Of a stretch of DNA of 64,000 nucleotides, positions 8,685-16,395 are shown piece after piece. Every line of letters starts with the position of its first letter. Within the stretch, counting starts at the first letter, position 1. The stretch comes from Acidimicrobiaceae bacterium. GTDB taxonomy: Bacteria; Actinomycetota; Acidimicrobiia; Acidimicrobiales; RAAP-2. The translations under genes were made by a program, and so were the position numbers. The notes below the pieces were generated by a model. It saw only the letters and a program-made list of their open reading frames with translations, was not told the origin of the DNA and did no database searches. The stretch spans positions 62,001 to 126,000 of the forward strand of contig DAIDKS010000035.1 of NCBI GenBank assembly GCA_027449885.1, given 5' to 3'.

Positions 8685-9578
8685 GTGGGCGACTACGACG
8701 AGTTCGGCTACCTGCACGAGAACCTCGCGGAGTGGGACCTCGCGGTCCCGATCCCGACGGTGCGACGGCTCTTCGTCGCCGTGGACGGGCTGCGCCTCAT
8801 GAGCGCGCTGCGCTGGGGTGACGACGCCCCCGAGATCTCCCTGCTGCACGGGGGGGCCCAGAACGCCCACACCTTCGACACCGTGGCCCTGGCCCTCGGG
8901 CGCCCCCTGGTCGCCTTCGACCTGCCCGGACACGGCCACTCCGACGACGCTCCCCGCGGCGCGTCCGCGATCGATCAGCACGCCCGCGACGTCGCCATCG
9001 CCCTCGAGGAGGTCACGGGTCCCGGGCGACCCCTCGTCGGCATGTCGCTCGGGGGCCTGACGGCCCTGCTCGTCGCCGATCATCGCCCCGACCTCGTCGC
9101 GCACCTGGTCATGATCGACATCACGCCCGGGGTCGACGAGCACAAGGCGCGCCACATCACGGACTTCGTGAACGGACCGGCGACCTTCCCCGACTTCGAC
9201 GCGCTCCTCGAGCGCACCGTCGCGTACAACCCGACACGGTCCGTCTCGTCGCTGCGCCGGGGCATCCTCCACAACGCGGTGCGCCAGTCGGACGGGACGT
9301 GGCGCTGGCGCCACCAGCGCGCGGTCCCGACCGATCTCGCGGCGCCCGACATCGCGGACCTCTGGGACCGCCTCGGCCAGGTGTCCGTTCCGGTGACCCT
9401 GGTCCGCGCGATGGGACCCGGCTCGGTCGTCGACGACGCGGACGAGGCCGAGTTCCGTCGGCGGGCCCCCCACGCGCGCGTCGTGCGCGTCGAGGGCTCG
9501 GGCCACTCGGTCCAGGGCGACCAGCCGCTCGTGCTCGCCGAGATCCTCGCCGACGTCCTGCGCGAGAGCGGGGCGTGA
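8685..9578 (+). CDS. Alpha/beta-fold hydrolase
   Basis: The 297-residue protein has the oxyanion-hole loop LLHGGAQNAHTFD, the nucleophile elbow GMSLGG (Ser121), and a C-terminal catalytic His in GSGHSVQGD (His274). An acidic residue after the core strand region is likely the third member. It has no signal peptide. The first 40 residues (DYDEFGYLHENLAEW...) are an unusual extension before the hydrolase core. The substrate cannot be told from sequence; esterase or C-C hydrolase activity is possible. The stop codon lies in the loop of a terminator-like hairpin. Confidence 0.85.
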   Translation: MGDYDEFGYLHENLAEWDLAVPIPTVRRLFVAVDGLRLMSALRWGDDAPEISLLHGGAQNAHTFDTVALALGRPLVAFDLPGHGHSDDAPRGASAIDQHARDVAIALEEVTGPGRPLVGMSLGGLTALLVADHRPDLVAHLVMIDITPGVDEHKARHITDFVNGPATFPDFDALLERTVAYNPTRSVSSLRRGILHNAVRQSDGTWRWRHQRAVPTDLAAPDIADLWDRLGQVSVPVTLVRAMGPGSVVDDADEAEFRRRAPHARVVRVEGSGHSVQGDQPLVLAEILADVLRESGA

Positions 9579-9587
9579 CCCGCTCTC
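9564..9587. terminator. Hairpin at the end of the hydrolase gene, facing tRNA-Gln
   Basis: GAGAGCGGG pairs perfectly with CCCGCTCTC (9 bases) around a 6-base loop that contains the TGA stop. There is no T-tract. It lies between convergent transcription units, so it may stop both. Confidence 0.5.
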
Positions 9588-9592
9588 CTGAG

Positions 9593-9665
9593 CTGGCGGG
9601 GGAGGGCTCGAACCTCCAACCTTCGGATCCAAAGTCCGCTGTTCTGCCGGTTGAACTACCCGCCA
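9593..9665 (-). tRNA. tRNA-Gln (anticodon TTG)
   Basis: The 73-base cloverleaf is clear on the minus strand: 7-bp acceptor TGGCGGG/CCCGCCA, 4-bp D stem GTTC/GAAC, anticodon loop CTTTGGA with anticodon TTG, 5-bp T stem GGAGG/CCTCC with loop TTCGAGC, and discriminator G as expected for tRNA-Gln. The terminal base pair of the anticodon stem (G-A) is mismatched. CCA is not encoded. It reads CAA and, by wobble, CAG codons. Confidence 0.95.
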
Positions 9666-9761
9666 CCACGGGCTCGGCCTCACGATGTTCTTAGTGAATC
9701 AGCGGTCTCGGCTTATACCCGTCCGCCACACTAGAACGTGAGGTGGGCGAAAGAGAGTGCC

Positions 9762-10457
9762 GTGACCGCCAGTGCCAACTCCTACATCGCGATCGTCGAC
9801 GACGACGGGGCCATTCGGACCGCCCTGGGCCGGGCCCTGCGCATGGAGAACTACGACGTCGAGCTCTTCCCCGACGGGACGAGTGCCCTGAAGGCCATCC
9901 AACTACGGGCTCCGGACGCCATCGTCCTCGACCTCCAGCTGCCCGACATCGACGGGCTCGAGGTGTGCCGGCGCATCCGTCGAGCGGGCGACGCGACACC
10001 GATCCTGATGCTGACGGCGCGCGACGCCGTGAACGACCGCGTCGAGGGCCTCGACGTCGGGGCTGACGACTACCTGGTTAAGCCCTTCGACCTGGCCGAG
10101 CTCCTGGCACGGCTGCGCGCCCTCCTACGCCGCCACAGCGTCGCCGACGGCGAGGACGCGGTGCTGCGCTTCGACGACCTCACCCTCAACCCCCAGACGC
10201 GCGAGGTCTTTCGGGGCGACCGTAGGATCGACTTGACGAAGATCGAGTTCGACCTGCTCGAGCTGCTCATGCACCACCCCCGCCAGGTGCTCACCCGCGA
10301 CCAGATCCTCGATCTCGTGTGGGGGTACACCTTCGACTCCGGGACGAACTCGCTCGCGGTCTACATCGGCTACCTCCGCCGGAAGCTGGAGGAGGACGGC
10401 GAGTCGCGGCTGATTCAGACCGTCCGCGGCGTCGGCTACGCGCTGCGCTCGTCGTGA
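9762..10457 (+). CDS. OmpR-family response regulator
   Basis: The protein has a receiver domain at about 5-120 (acidic pocket IVDDD, phospho-acceptor Asp57 in [12 protein letters not shown], conserved Lys in [12 protein letters not shown]) and a winged-helix DNA-binding domain at about 130-230 ending [12 protein letters not shown]. The architecture is close to mycobacterial MprA/TcrX-type regulators. GTG at 9762 was preferred because a GAAAGAGAG stretch precedes it; an in-frame GTG at 9738 is the alternative. The stop overlaps the kinase start (GTGA), so the two are coupled. The redox genes downstream are plausible targets. Confidence 0.93.
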   Translation: MTASANSYIAIVDDDGAIRTALGRALRMENYDVELFPDGTSALKAIQLRAPDAIVLDLQLPDIDGLEVCRRIRRAGDATPILMLTARDAVNDRVEGLDVGADDYLVKPFDLAELLARLRALLRRHSVADGEDAVLRFDDLTLNPQTREVFRGDRRIDLTKIEFDLLELLMHHPRQVLTRDQILDLVWGYTFDSGTNSLAVYIGYLRRKLEEDGESRLIQTVRGVGYALRSS

Positions 10458-11797
10458 CCTTCCGCTTCCGCGTCATCGGATCGGTCATCGCGGTCGCCGC
10501 GGTGGCGGTGATCCTCGCGGGCCTGGCGTCCTTCCTCACCACGCGCAACGCCCTGCTGCGCAGCGTCGACGAGTCGCTCCTGCAGGCGGCCCAATCCCCC
10601 ACCTCGCACCCGGTCGGTGACGAGAACCACGTAACGGGAACCTTCTTCGAGCTGGTGCTCGCCAGCGGACAGACCGTGCCGCGATCGAACGTGCCGATCG
10701 ACGCGACGATCCGCGACGCCGCCAAGGGCAACGGCGCCCAGACCCTGCGCACGGTCTCCTTCGGGGGCGCCACGTATCGCGAGCTCATCGTGCCGCTGCC
10801 CGCCAACTCGATCGTGGCCTGCTCGACGGGGCTCTGCCAGGTCCCCACCACCTCGGCCGAGATCTTCGTGGTGAACATCACCGGCCAGGCGATCGAGCTG
10901 CGCAGCCTGGTCCGGACCCTTCTCGTGACGGGGGGGATCGCGCTGCTGACCGCGCTGCTCCTCGGCTTCGCGCTGGCCCGCGCGGCGCTGCGACCGCTCG
11001 AGGACGTCGCCGACGACATCGAGGAGCTCGCCCAGGGCAACGACCTGTCCCAGCGCATCGACGAGGGCGGCGCCGACGAGCTCGGACGTCTCCGGCGCGT
11101 CTTCAATCGACTCATGAACTCGGTGGAGCAGAGCGAGACGCTCCAGCGCCAACTCGTCCTCGACGCGAGCCACGAGCTCCGCACACCCCTGACGAGCCTG
11201 CGCACGAACGCGCAGGTGTTGTCACGCGCGAGCGACCTCGACACGGACGACCTCACCCAGCTGACCCAGGACATGGTCACCCAGGTCGACGAGCTCGCCT
11301 CTCTCGTGGCCGACCTCGCCGAGCTCTCCCGAGGGGAGCGCAGCGAGGGCGCCGTGGTGGCCCTACGACTCGACGAGTGCGTGGACGAGTGCGTGGACAC
11401 GGCCCGCACCTACGCCCGGATCAAAGACATCACGATCGACGTCGACGTCGAGCCGTCACTCGTGGCGGGACGTCGAGACCGCCTGGTGCGGGCGATCAGC
11501 AACCTGCTCACCAACGCGATCAAGTTCACGCCCGCCGGTGGTCGCATCGCGGTGAGCTCGCGCTTCGGCGTCGTGACCGTGTCCGACTCGGGACCGGGCG
11601 TGAACGAGGCGGACCGCCTCCACATCTTCGACCGGTTCTGGCGAGCGCCCTCGGCACGCTCGCTGCCCGGCTCGGGCCTGGGCCTCTCCATCGTCGCTCA
11701 GGTCGTCAACGAGTTCGACGGCTCGGTGCGGGTCGACCGCGACCCCGACCTCGGGGGTGCTCGCTTCACCATGACGCTGCCGACGGCGACCGAGTAG
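10454..11797 (+). CDS. Sensor histidine kinase, partner of the OmpR regulator
   Basis: The 447-residue membrane kinase has one transmembrane helix near 8-28, an extracytoplasmic sensor region of about 125 residues, a second helix near 155-177, a HAMP linker, a HisKA domain with phospho-acceptor His240 in [13 protein letters not shown], and a HATPase domain with N box [15 protein letters not shown]1 box DSGPGV and G2 box GSGLGLSIV. All catalytic boxes are intact. The GTG start overlaps the regulator's stop. The sensor region contains two Cys close together (ACSTGLCQV), which could be redox-active; that is speculation. Confidence 0.93.
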   Translation: MTFRFRVIGSVIAVAAVAVILAGLASFLTTRNALLRSVDESLLQAAQSPTSHPVGDENHVTGTFFELVLASGQTVPRSNVPIDATIRDAAKGNGAQTLRTVSFGGATYRELIVPLPANSIVACSTGLCQVPTTSAEIFVVNITGQAIELRSLVRTLLVTGGIALLTALLLGFALARAALRPLEDVADDIEELAQGNDLSQRIDEGGADELGRLRRVFNRLMNSVEQSETLQRQLVLDASHELRTPLTSLRTNAQVLSRASDLDTDDLTQLTQDMVTQVDELASLVADLAELSRGERSEGAVVALRLDECVDECVDTARTYARIKDITIDVDVEPSLVAGRRDRLVRAISNLLTNAIKFTPAGGRIAVSSRFGVVTVSDSGPGVNEADRLHIFDRFWRAPSARSLPGSGLGLSIVAQVVNEFDGSVRVDRDPDLGGARFTMTLPTATE

Positions 11798-11817
11798 CGG
11801 ATTCTTTCCGTTTTCTT

Positions 11818-11837
11818 AGTCCCCGCGGACGGGGACT
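11818..11837. terminator. Hairpin after the two-component system
   Basis: AGTCCCCG and CGGGGACT pair perfectly (8 bp) around a CGGA tetraloop. No T-tract follows, so it could be a terminator or attenuator, or an inverted regulatory site before the next gene. The flanks carry TTCTTAGT and ACTTAAGAA motifs. Confidence 0.4.
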
Positions 11838-11873
11838 TAAGAACGTGCTGTCAGACTGTAGGACACAGTTTCT

Positions 11874-12311
11874 ATGCGCACACACTCCCGTAGCACTCAC
11901 CAACGCGACCGTCGTTTCGCCCGCGTCCGTCGCCTGACCCAGTCGGTCCTCATTGGGTCGGGCCTCGCGTCCGGCCTCTTCGTCGGCTACGCCGCGAGCA
12001 TCGCGAAGCCCTACACGACGGTTCCGCTGCCCGCCGGTGCCGCGACCGGTGGCGCGGCCCCGACGACCGTTGGGTCAACGGGCGCCGCCGCGGGGTCGAC
12101 ACCCGCCACGACGCCGGCGACCACACCCGCGACGACGCCGGCGACCACGCCGCCGACGACGACCCACTCGTCGGCGAGCACGCCCGCTGCTCCCGCGACC
12201 ACTCCGACGACGGCGGCTCCGACGACGACCTACACGCCTCCGACCACGGCACCGGTGACCACCACGACGACGTGCTACTCGACGCCGTCCGGCAACACCG
12301 TCTGCTACTAG
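11874..12311 (+). CDS. Small membrane-anchored Thr/Ala/Pro-rich protein with C-terminal Cys pair
   Basis: I do not recognise a family. The 145-residue product has a basic N-terminus (residues 1-20), one hydrophobic segment near 22-44, then a low-complexity extracytoplasmic stalk with four PATT repeats at 77-92, and a short tail carrying Cys134 and Cys144. No FMN-binding domain is visible. It sits immediately upstream of apbE (3-base gap), so it is likely part of the redox operon. It might present a cofactor or disulfide outside the membrane, but that is inference. The ATG at 11874 lacks a strong Shine-Dalgarno. Confidence 0.75.
   Translation: MRTHSRSTHQRDRRFARVRRLTQSVLIGSGLASGLFVGYAASIAKPYTTVPLPAGAATGGAAPTTVGSTGAAAGSTPATTPATTPATTPATTPPTTTHSSASTPAAPATTPTTAAPTTTYTPPTTAPVTTTTTCYSTPSGNTVCY
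12102..12149 (+). repeat. In-gene 12-base tandem repeat encoding PATT x4
   Basis: Four imperfect 12-base units encode Pro-Ala-Thr-Thr in the stalk of the Thr-rich protein. Copy number could vary between strains by slippage. Confidence 0.7.
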
Positions 12312-12314
12312 CTC

Positions 12315-13220
12315 GTGGAGTTTCGCGTCTGGGGCATGACGGGCTCGGTGCACGTCGCCGACTCGAGCGTCGCCCCGTTCGCGAACGAGCGCCTCTGGCA
12401 CTGGATCCATCACGTGGACGACGCCTGCAATCGATTTCGCGAGGACTCTGACGTGAGCCGCCTCAATCACGCCGAGGGTCGAGCGACGCCCGTGTCCGAG
12501 ACGTTTCGACGCGCCCTCGCGGCAGCCCTCGACGCCGCCCACCGAACGGACGGCCTCTGCACTCCGACGATCCTGCCGACCCTGCTCGCGTGGGGCTACG
12601 ACGAGGACTACGACGCCGTGCGTCGCGCCGGCCGCGACCACGAGCCCGCTCGGCCCCCCGTCGCCTCCCCCCTCGACGCGATCGAGGTCGACGACGAGGC
12701 CGGCACCGTGCGCCTGCTCGCCGGCTGCCAGCTGGATTTGGGAGCGACGGCGAAGGCGCTGACCGCCGACCTCGTGGCCGACGACGTGGCGACCCGGGGC
12801 TCGGTCGTCGTCGAGATCGGCGGCGACGTCGCGGTCCGCGGCGCCAGCGCCGAGGGCCCCTGGGTCGTCGGCATCGCGACGGGACTGGAGATCTACGGCG
12901 ACGAGCCGCGCGTCGCGGTGAGCGGTGGCGGGATCGCCACCTCCTCGACCGCCGTGCGCACCTGGGACGTGGCCGGTCGCACCGTCGGCCACATCATGGA
13001 CCCGCGGACCGGGCGTCCGGCCGACGGGCCGTACCGAGCGGCCACCGTGGCCGCGGACTCGTGCGTGCACGCCAACGCCTTCGCGACCGCCACGCTCATC
13101 CGCGACGTCGACGCCGACTTCCACCTGGCCCAGGCCGGCTGGTCCGGCCGTCTGGTGCGCCGGGACGGTACCGTGGACTACGTCGGCGGTTGGCCCCACG
13201 ACGAAGGGAGTCGCGCGTGA
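12315..13220 (+). CDS. apbE: FAD:protein FMN transferase (ApbE family)
   Basis: The 301-residue protein matches ApbE: an early W-GMTGSVHV strand, the HVDDACNRFREDSDVSRLN segment, LDLGATAKALTADLVAD (the GA-x-K loop that binds FAD), EIGGDVAVRG, and the C-terminal HIMDPRTGRPADG metal-binding signature. ApbE proteins attach FMN covalently to Thr/Ser of extracytosolic flavoproteins, or hydrolyse FAD. There is no obvious signal peptide, so either it acts inside or export is not recognisable. The gene sits between the Thr-rich protein and a heme membrane protein, which implies a flavinylated electron carrier. The start is GTG. Confidence 0.88.
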   Translation: MEFRVWGMTGSVHVADSSVAPFANERLWHWIHHVDDACNRFREDSDVSRLNHAEGRATPVSETFRRALAAALDAAHRTDGLCTPTILPTLLAWGYDEDYDAVRRAGRDHEPARPPVASPLDAIEVDDEAGTVRLLAGCQLDLGATAKALTADLVADDVATRGSVVVEIGGDVAVRGASAEGPWVVGIATGLEIYGDEPRVAVSGGGIATSSTAVRTWDVAGRTVGHIMDPRTGRPADGPYRAATVAADSCVHANAFATATLIRDVDADFHLAQAGWSGRLVRRDGTVDYVGGWPHDEGSRA

Positions 13221-13999
13221 TAGCCCTCACCTCGCCGTACCTGTGGTACACGACACGCGCGACGGGACTGGTCGTCCTGGTCCTGTTCACGATGGTCGTC
13301 GCGCTGGGAGCCCTCGTCGCCAACCGCGTCGGCGGCAGCACGGTCGGGCGCTTCGAGCTGAACGAGATCCACCGGACGGTCTCGTCGGTCGCCATCGTCT
13401 TCCTCGGCATCCACATCCTCACGACCGTCGTCGACAGCTTCGTCTCCACCGGCGTCCTCTCGGCCGTCATCCCCTTCATCTCGAGCTACAAGCGCGTTCC
13501 GGTCGCCCTGGGCACGATCGCCTTCGACCTGATGATCGCGGTGTGGATCTCCAGCCTCGCGAAGACGCGCATCGCGAACTCCTCCTGGCGCTTCATCCAC
13601 TGGTTCAGTTGGATGGCCTACGCCGTCGCGGTGATCCACGCCTTCCTCACCGGCACCGACTCCCGGCACGGCATCGGCTTCGTCGTCGTCCTGGCGAGCG
13701 CGGCCATCGGTGCCGGGGCCGGGGTGTGGCGATTCGCCGCGCGGCCCGCTCGGGCCGCCGGACGCACCGCCCTCTCCCCGCTCGGGGCCGTCGTCGAACC
13801 CGAGCGCCAGCCCAACCGGGTCGTCTCGCGCCCGCGCATCGAACCCGACGCCGTTCCGCCGTCGGCCCGACGCCGCGACGCGTCCCGCCCCGCGGCCGAC
13901 AACGCTCGCCGCGACGTCGCGGGGGGCGCCGCCCGGCCCACGGAGACCGGTGGGGTCTTCCCGCGCGGTGCGCGGCCGAGCCGACGAGGTCGGCGATGA
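13217..13999 (+). CDS. Ferric-reductase-like (cytochrome b) transmembrane protein
   Basis: About five transmembrane helices span residues 8-175. Four histidines form two helix pairs, His52/His66 and His128/His141, the 13-14-residue spacing expected for bis-His b-heme ligands in ferric-reductase-type membrane domains. The last 90 residues are an Arg/Pro-rich, probably disordered cytoplasmic tail. No FAD or NAD domain is attached, so electrons must come from a separate protein, most simply the NuoF-like subunit or ferredoxin that follow. Start GTG overlaps the apbE stop and the stop overlaps the next ATG, so the genes are tightly coupled. Confidence 0.82.
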   Translation: MIALTSPYLWYTTRATGLVVLVLFTMVVALGALVANRVGGSTVGRFELNEIHRTVSSVAIVFLGIHILTTVVDSFVSTGVLSAVIPFISSYKRVPVALGTIAFDLMIAVWISSLAKTRIANSSWRFIHWFSWMAYAVAVIHAFLTGTDSRHGIGFVVVLASAAIGAGAGVWRFAARPARAAGRTALSPLGAVVEPERQPNRVVSRPRIEPDAVPPSARRRDASRPAADNARRDVAGGAARPTETGGVFPRGARPSRRGRR

Positions 14000-15273
14000 T
14001 CGACGCCACGTCCCTCCCCCGGGTTCTCGCGGCCGCCAGTGGGCGTCCGCTCAGCCTGGCCGAGCACGACGACGTCTTCGGCCTCGCGCGACCCGTCCCG
14101 GCCTTCCTCGAGGAGCTCGAGGCCTCCGGGCTCACGGGTCGAGGCGGAGCGGCCTTCCCGACCTTCCGCAAGGCGAAGCTCCTGCGCGACCAGCGGGGTC
14201 ACTCGAAGTTCGTCGTCGTGAACGCGATGGAGGGGGAACCCGCGGCGCACAAGGACCGCACCCTCCTCGCGGCCAACCCCCACCTCGTGCTCGACGGCGC
14301 GGAGTACCTGGCGGCGGCCATCGGGGCGAAGCACATCGTCGTCGCCGTGTCGCGCGACAACCCCGCCACCGTCAACCACCTCAGCCACGCGATCCACGAG
14401 CGCGAGCGCCGCACGCTACGCGGGGCGAAGTTCGAGCTCCACACCCCTCCCTGGCGCTACGTCGCCGGCGAGGAGTCGGCCCTCGTGCACTGGCTCGACG
14501 ACAACGAGTCCCTGCCCCAGTACCGGCCGCGTCGCCCGCACATCCTGCGCATCGGCCACGCGCCCGTCCTGCTCGACAACGCGGAGACCTGCGCCCACGT
14601 CGGCCTCGTCGCCCGCTACGGCGGCCAGTGGTTCCGATCCATCGGCACGCCGACGAGTCCCGGGTCGACCCTCGTCTCCGTCTCGGGAGCCGTGACACGC
14701 CCGACGGTGATGGAGGTCGCCCTCGGGACACCCCTGCGCACCGTCCTCGCGGCCGCGGGGGCCGATACGGACCCGCAAGCCGTCCTGCTCGGTGGCTACG
14801 GCGGAGCCTGGCTCGACGGCCGCAACATCGACGTGCCCTACGCGAACGAGTCGCTCGGGCCGCTCGACGCCACCGTCGGGGCCGGCATCATCATCGTGCT
14901 GCCCCGCGGAGCGTGCGGACTCGCCGAAACGACGCGCATCGCCCGCTGGATGGCCAACGAGAGCGCCCGTCAGTGCGGACCCTGCGCCTTCGGGCTGCCG
15001 GCGATCGCCGACGACCTCCAGCGACTGACCCTGGACGCCCGGGACGCCACCGCGGCCCACGACCGGCTCCTCGAACGCTGCGGCGTGGTCGAGGGGCGGG
15101 GCGCCTGTCGCCATCCCGACGGCGTCGTCCGCCTCGTGCGATCCGCGCTGCGCGTCTTCGCCGACCACGTCGAGGAGCACGCCAGCGGCGTTCCCTGTGC
15201 GGCCGCCCGTTCGACCCGCCACTTCGCCGCCGTCCCCGCGCTCGAGCGAGAAGAGGAGCTCGTATGGGAGTGA
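13996..15273 (+). CDS. NuoF-like NADH-binding iron-sulfur flavoprotein
   Basis: The 425-residue protein resembles the complex I 51-kDa subunit: GRGGAAFPTFRKAKLL and VVNAMEGEPAAHKDRTLL (FMN/NAD pocket), an SLBB-like region near 230-300, and a C-terminal 4Fe-4S helical domain. Of the four cluster cysteines, Cys327, Cys330 and Cys371 are present but the first position is Ala324 (ARQCGPC instead of CxxCxxC). The neighbours suggest that it feeds NADH electrons into the membrane heme protein and ferredoxin. The start overlaps the previous stop (ATGA). It is not part of a complex I operon here. Confidence 0.87.
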   Translation: MIDATSLPRVLAAASGRPLSLAEHDDVFGLARPVPAFLEELEASGLTGRGGAAFPTFRKAKLLRDQRGHSKFVVVNAMEGEPAAHKDRTLLAANPHLVLDGAEYLAAAIGAKHIVVAVSRDNPATVNHLSHAIHERERRTLRGAKFELHTPPWRYVAGEESALVHWLDDNESLPQYRPRRPHILRIGHAPVLLDNAETCAHVGLVARYGGQWFRSIGTPTSPGSTLVSVSGAVTRPTVMEVALGTPLRTVLAAAGADTDPQAVLLGGYGGAWLDGRNIDVPYANESLGPLDATVGAGIIIVLPRGACGLAETTRIARWMANESARQCGPCAFGLPAIADDLQRLTLDARDATAAHDRLLERCGVVEGRGACRHPDGVVRLVRSALRVFADHVEEHASGVPCAAARSTRHFAAVPALEREEELVWE

Positions 15274-15509
15274 GGCGCCGCATCGGAGGCTTCGTCCTCA
15301 AGGTGAACCCCATCCTCTGCGACGGCTTCGGTCACTGCGTCGAGCTCGCCCCGGACCTCGTGCGATTGGACGAGTGGGGCTACCCGATCATCTCGCCGAC
15401 GCCGGTTCCCCTCTCCAACCTCGCGGCGCTCGAGTCCGCGCGCTACGCCGTGCGCGGATGCCCCCGTCAGGCTCTCGCCATCGAGCGCGTCGCCGACGTC
15501 CAGCCCTGA
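15264..15509 (+). CDS. Ferredoxin, 3Fe-4S type
   Basis: The 81-residue protein has the single-cluster pattern C-x5-C (CDGFGHC) followed by a distant CP (RGCPRQAL), typical of actinobacterial 3Fe-4S ferredoxins. The tail is AIERVADVQP. A Shine-Dalgarno (AGAGGAG) lies upstream inside the end of the NuoF-like gene, which the ATG overlaps by 10 bases. It probably takes electrons from or gives them to the NuoF-like subunit. Such ferredoxins also serve P450s; a P450 lies 20 kb away, but linkage is only speculative. Confidence 0.88.
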   Translation: MGVRRRIGGFVLKVNPILCDGFGHCVELAPDLVRLDEWGYPIISPTPVPLSNLAALESARYAVRGCPRQALAIERVADVQP

Positions 15510-15552
15510 GCCTGGCCCGGGGACCCGCCGACCGACTAGAGTTCTACGAGCC

Positions 15553-15654
15553 ATGGGATCTCTGATCAAGAAGCGCCGTAAGCGCATGCGCAAGAAGAAG
15601 CACAAGAAGATGCTGAAGCGGACCCGCTTCCAGCGTCGCGCCGCCGGCAAGTAG
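15553..15654 (+). CDS. AURKAIP1/COX24-type (bS22-like) small ribosomal protein
   Basis: The 33-residue product is almost entirely Lys/Arg: MGSLIKKRRKRMRKKKHKKM, then LKRTRFQRRAAGK. This matches the AURKAIP1/COX24 domain family, known in actinobacteria as ribosomal protein bS22. It is easily missed because of its size. A TAGAGT hexamer lies 10 bases before the ATG. It ends 3 bases from the convergent ispE stop. Confidence 0.85.
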   Translation: MGSLIKKRRKRMRKKKHKKMLKRTRFQRRAAGK

Positions 15655-15657
15655 CTC

Positions 15658-16395
15658 CTAGGGCTTCGTCGTCGTCTGCAGCAGGTGGACCGCCCCGTCC
15701 GGGCCGGTCACGTCCCACGACGTCCGTCCGGGCTCCACGTGGCGGTCCACGAAGAGCGTCGATCCCGATCCCGCGAGCGTGACCTCCCCGTAGGTGGCCC
15801 GAGCCCAATCGAGGAGCCTCCCGACGCGTGGCTCGACCTGACGCGCCGCTGGCTCGAGATGATTGCGCCCCGTCGGACGTCGTCCGTCGGCGACCAGTTC
15901 GTCGTAGGCGCGGTAGCAGTCGGCCGTCGAGACGCCGACGTCGGCGAGGATCAGCGTGACGGAACGCTCCACGAAGCGCAGGGGGGTCAGCACCTCGCCC
16001 ACCCCCTCGACGAGTGCCCGACCGCCGAGTTGGCAGAACGGCACGTCCCCGCCCAGGGCGACGGCCCGTCGCGGGTCGACCCCGCCGGCCCAGCGCAGGA
16101 TCGCGCCGGCGTCGGCGCTGCCGCCGCCGAGCCCCCCACCGGGCGGGATGCGCTTCACCAGGGCGACGCGAGCGCGTCGCCCGACGAGGGCCAGCGCCCG
16201 GCGAACCAGGTTGTCCTCGCCCGCCGGGGCGGGATAGTCACCGCTCACCACGAGACCGTCCCCCTCGCTCACGTCGAGCTCGTCGGCCAGGGCGAGCGTC
16301 GTCATCTCGCTGCGCAGCTCGTGGTAGCCGTCGGCGCGCTGTCCCGTCACCTCCAGGTACCAGGTCAACTTGGCCGGGGCCCGCAGGGTGGTCAC
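15658..16395 (-). CDS. ispE: 4-diphosphocytidyl-2-C-methyl-D-erythritol kinase
   Basis: This GHMP kinase phosphorylates CDP-methylerythritol in the MEP isoprenoid pathway. The 245 residues include the N-terminal APAKLTWYLEVTGQRADGYHEL, the ATP loop IPPGGGLGGGSADAGAIL, GGDVPFCQLGG, and the C-terminal LAGSGSTLFV. It is shorter than typical IspE (about 290), with a compact middle region. The GTG start overlaps the rsmA stop (GTGA). The rsmA-ispE pairing is conserved in actinobacteria, which strengthens the call. Confidence 0.92.
   Translation of the reverse strand: MTTLRAPAKLTWYLEVTGQRADGYHELRSEMTTLALADELDVSEGDGLVVSGDYPAPAGEDNLVRRALALVGRRARVALVKRIPPGGGLGGGSADAGAILRWAGGVDPRRAVALGGDVPFCQLGGRALVEGVGEVLTPLRFVERSVTLILADVGVSTADCYRAYDELVADGRRPTGRNHLEPAARQVEPRVGRLLDWARATYGEVTLAGSGSTLFVDRHVEPGRTSWDVTGPDGAVHLLQTTTKP

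Noticed and set aside
12102..12149. CRISPR-like short repeats
   Set aside because: The repeats are in-frame PATT codons inside a gene with no spacers; no CRISPR array or cas gene is in the window.
12925..13995. Upstream extension of the NuoF-like frame
   Set aside because: The ATG at 13996 overlaps the previous stop and starts the conserved protein; the extension is out-of-frame shadow of apbE and the heme protein.
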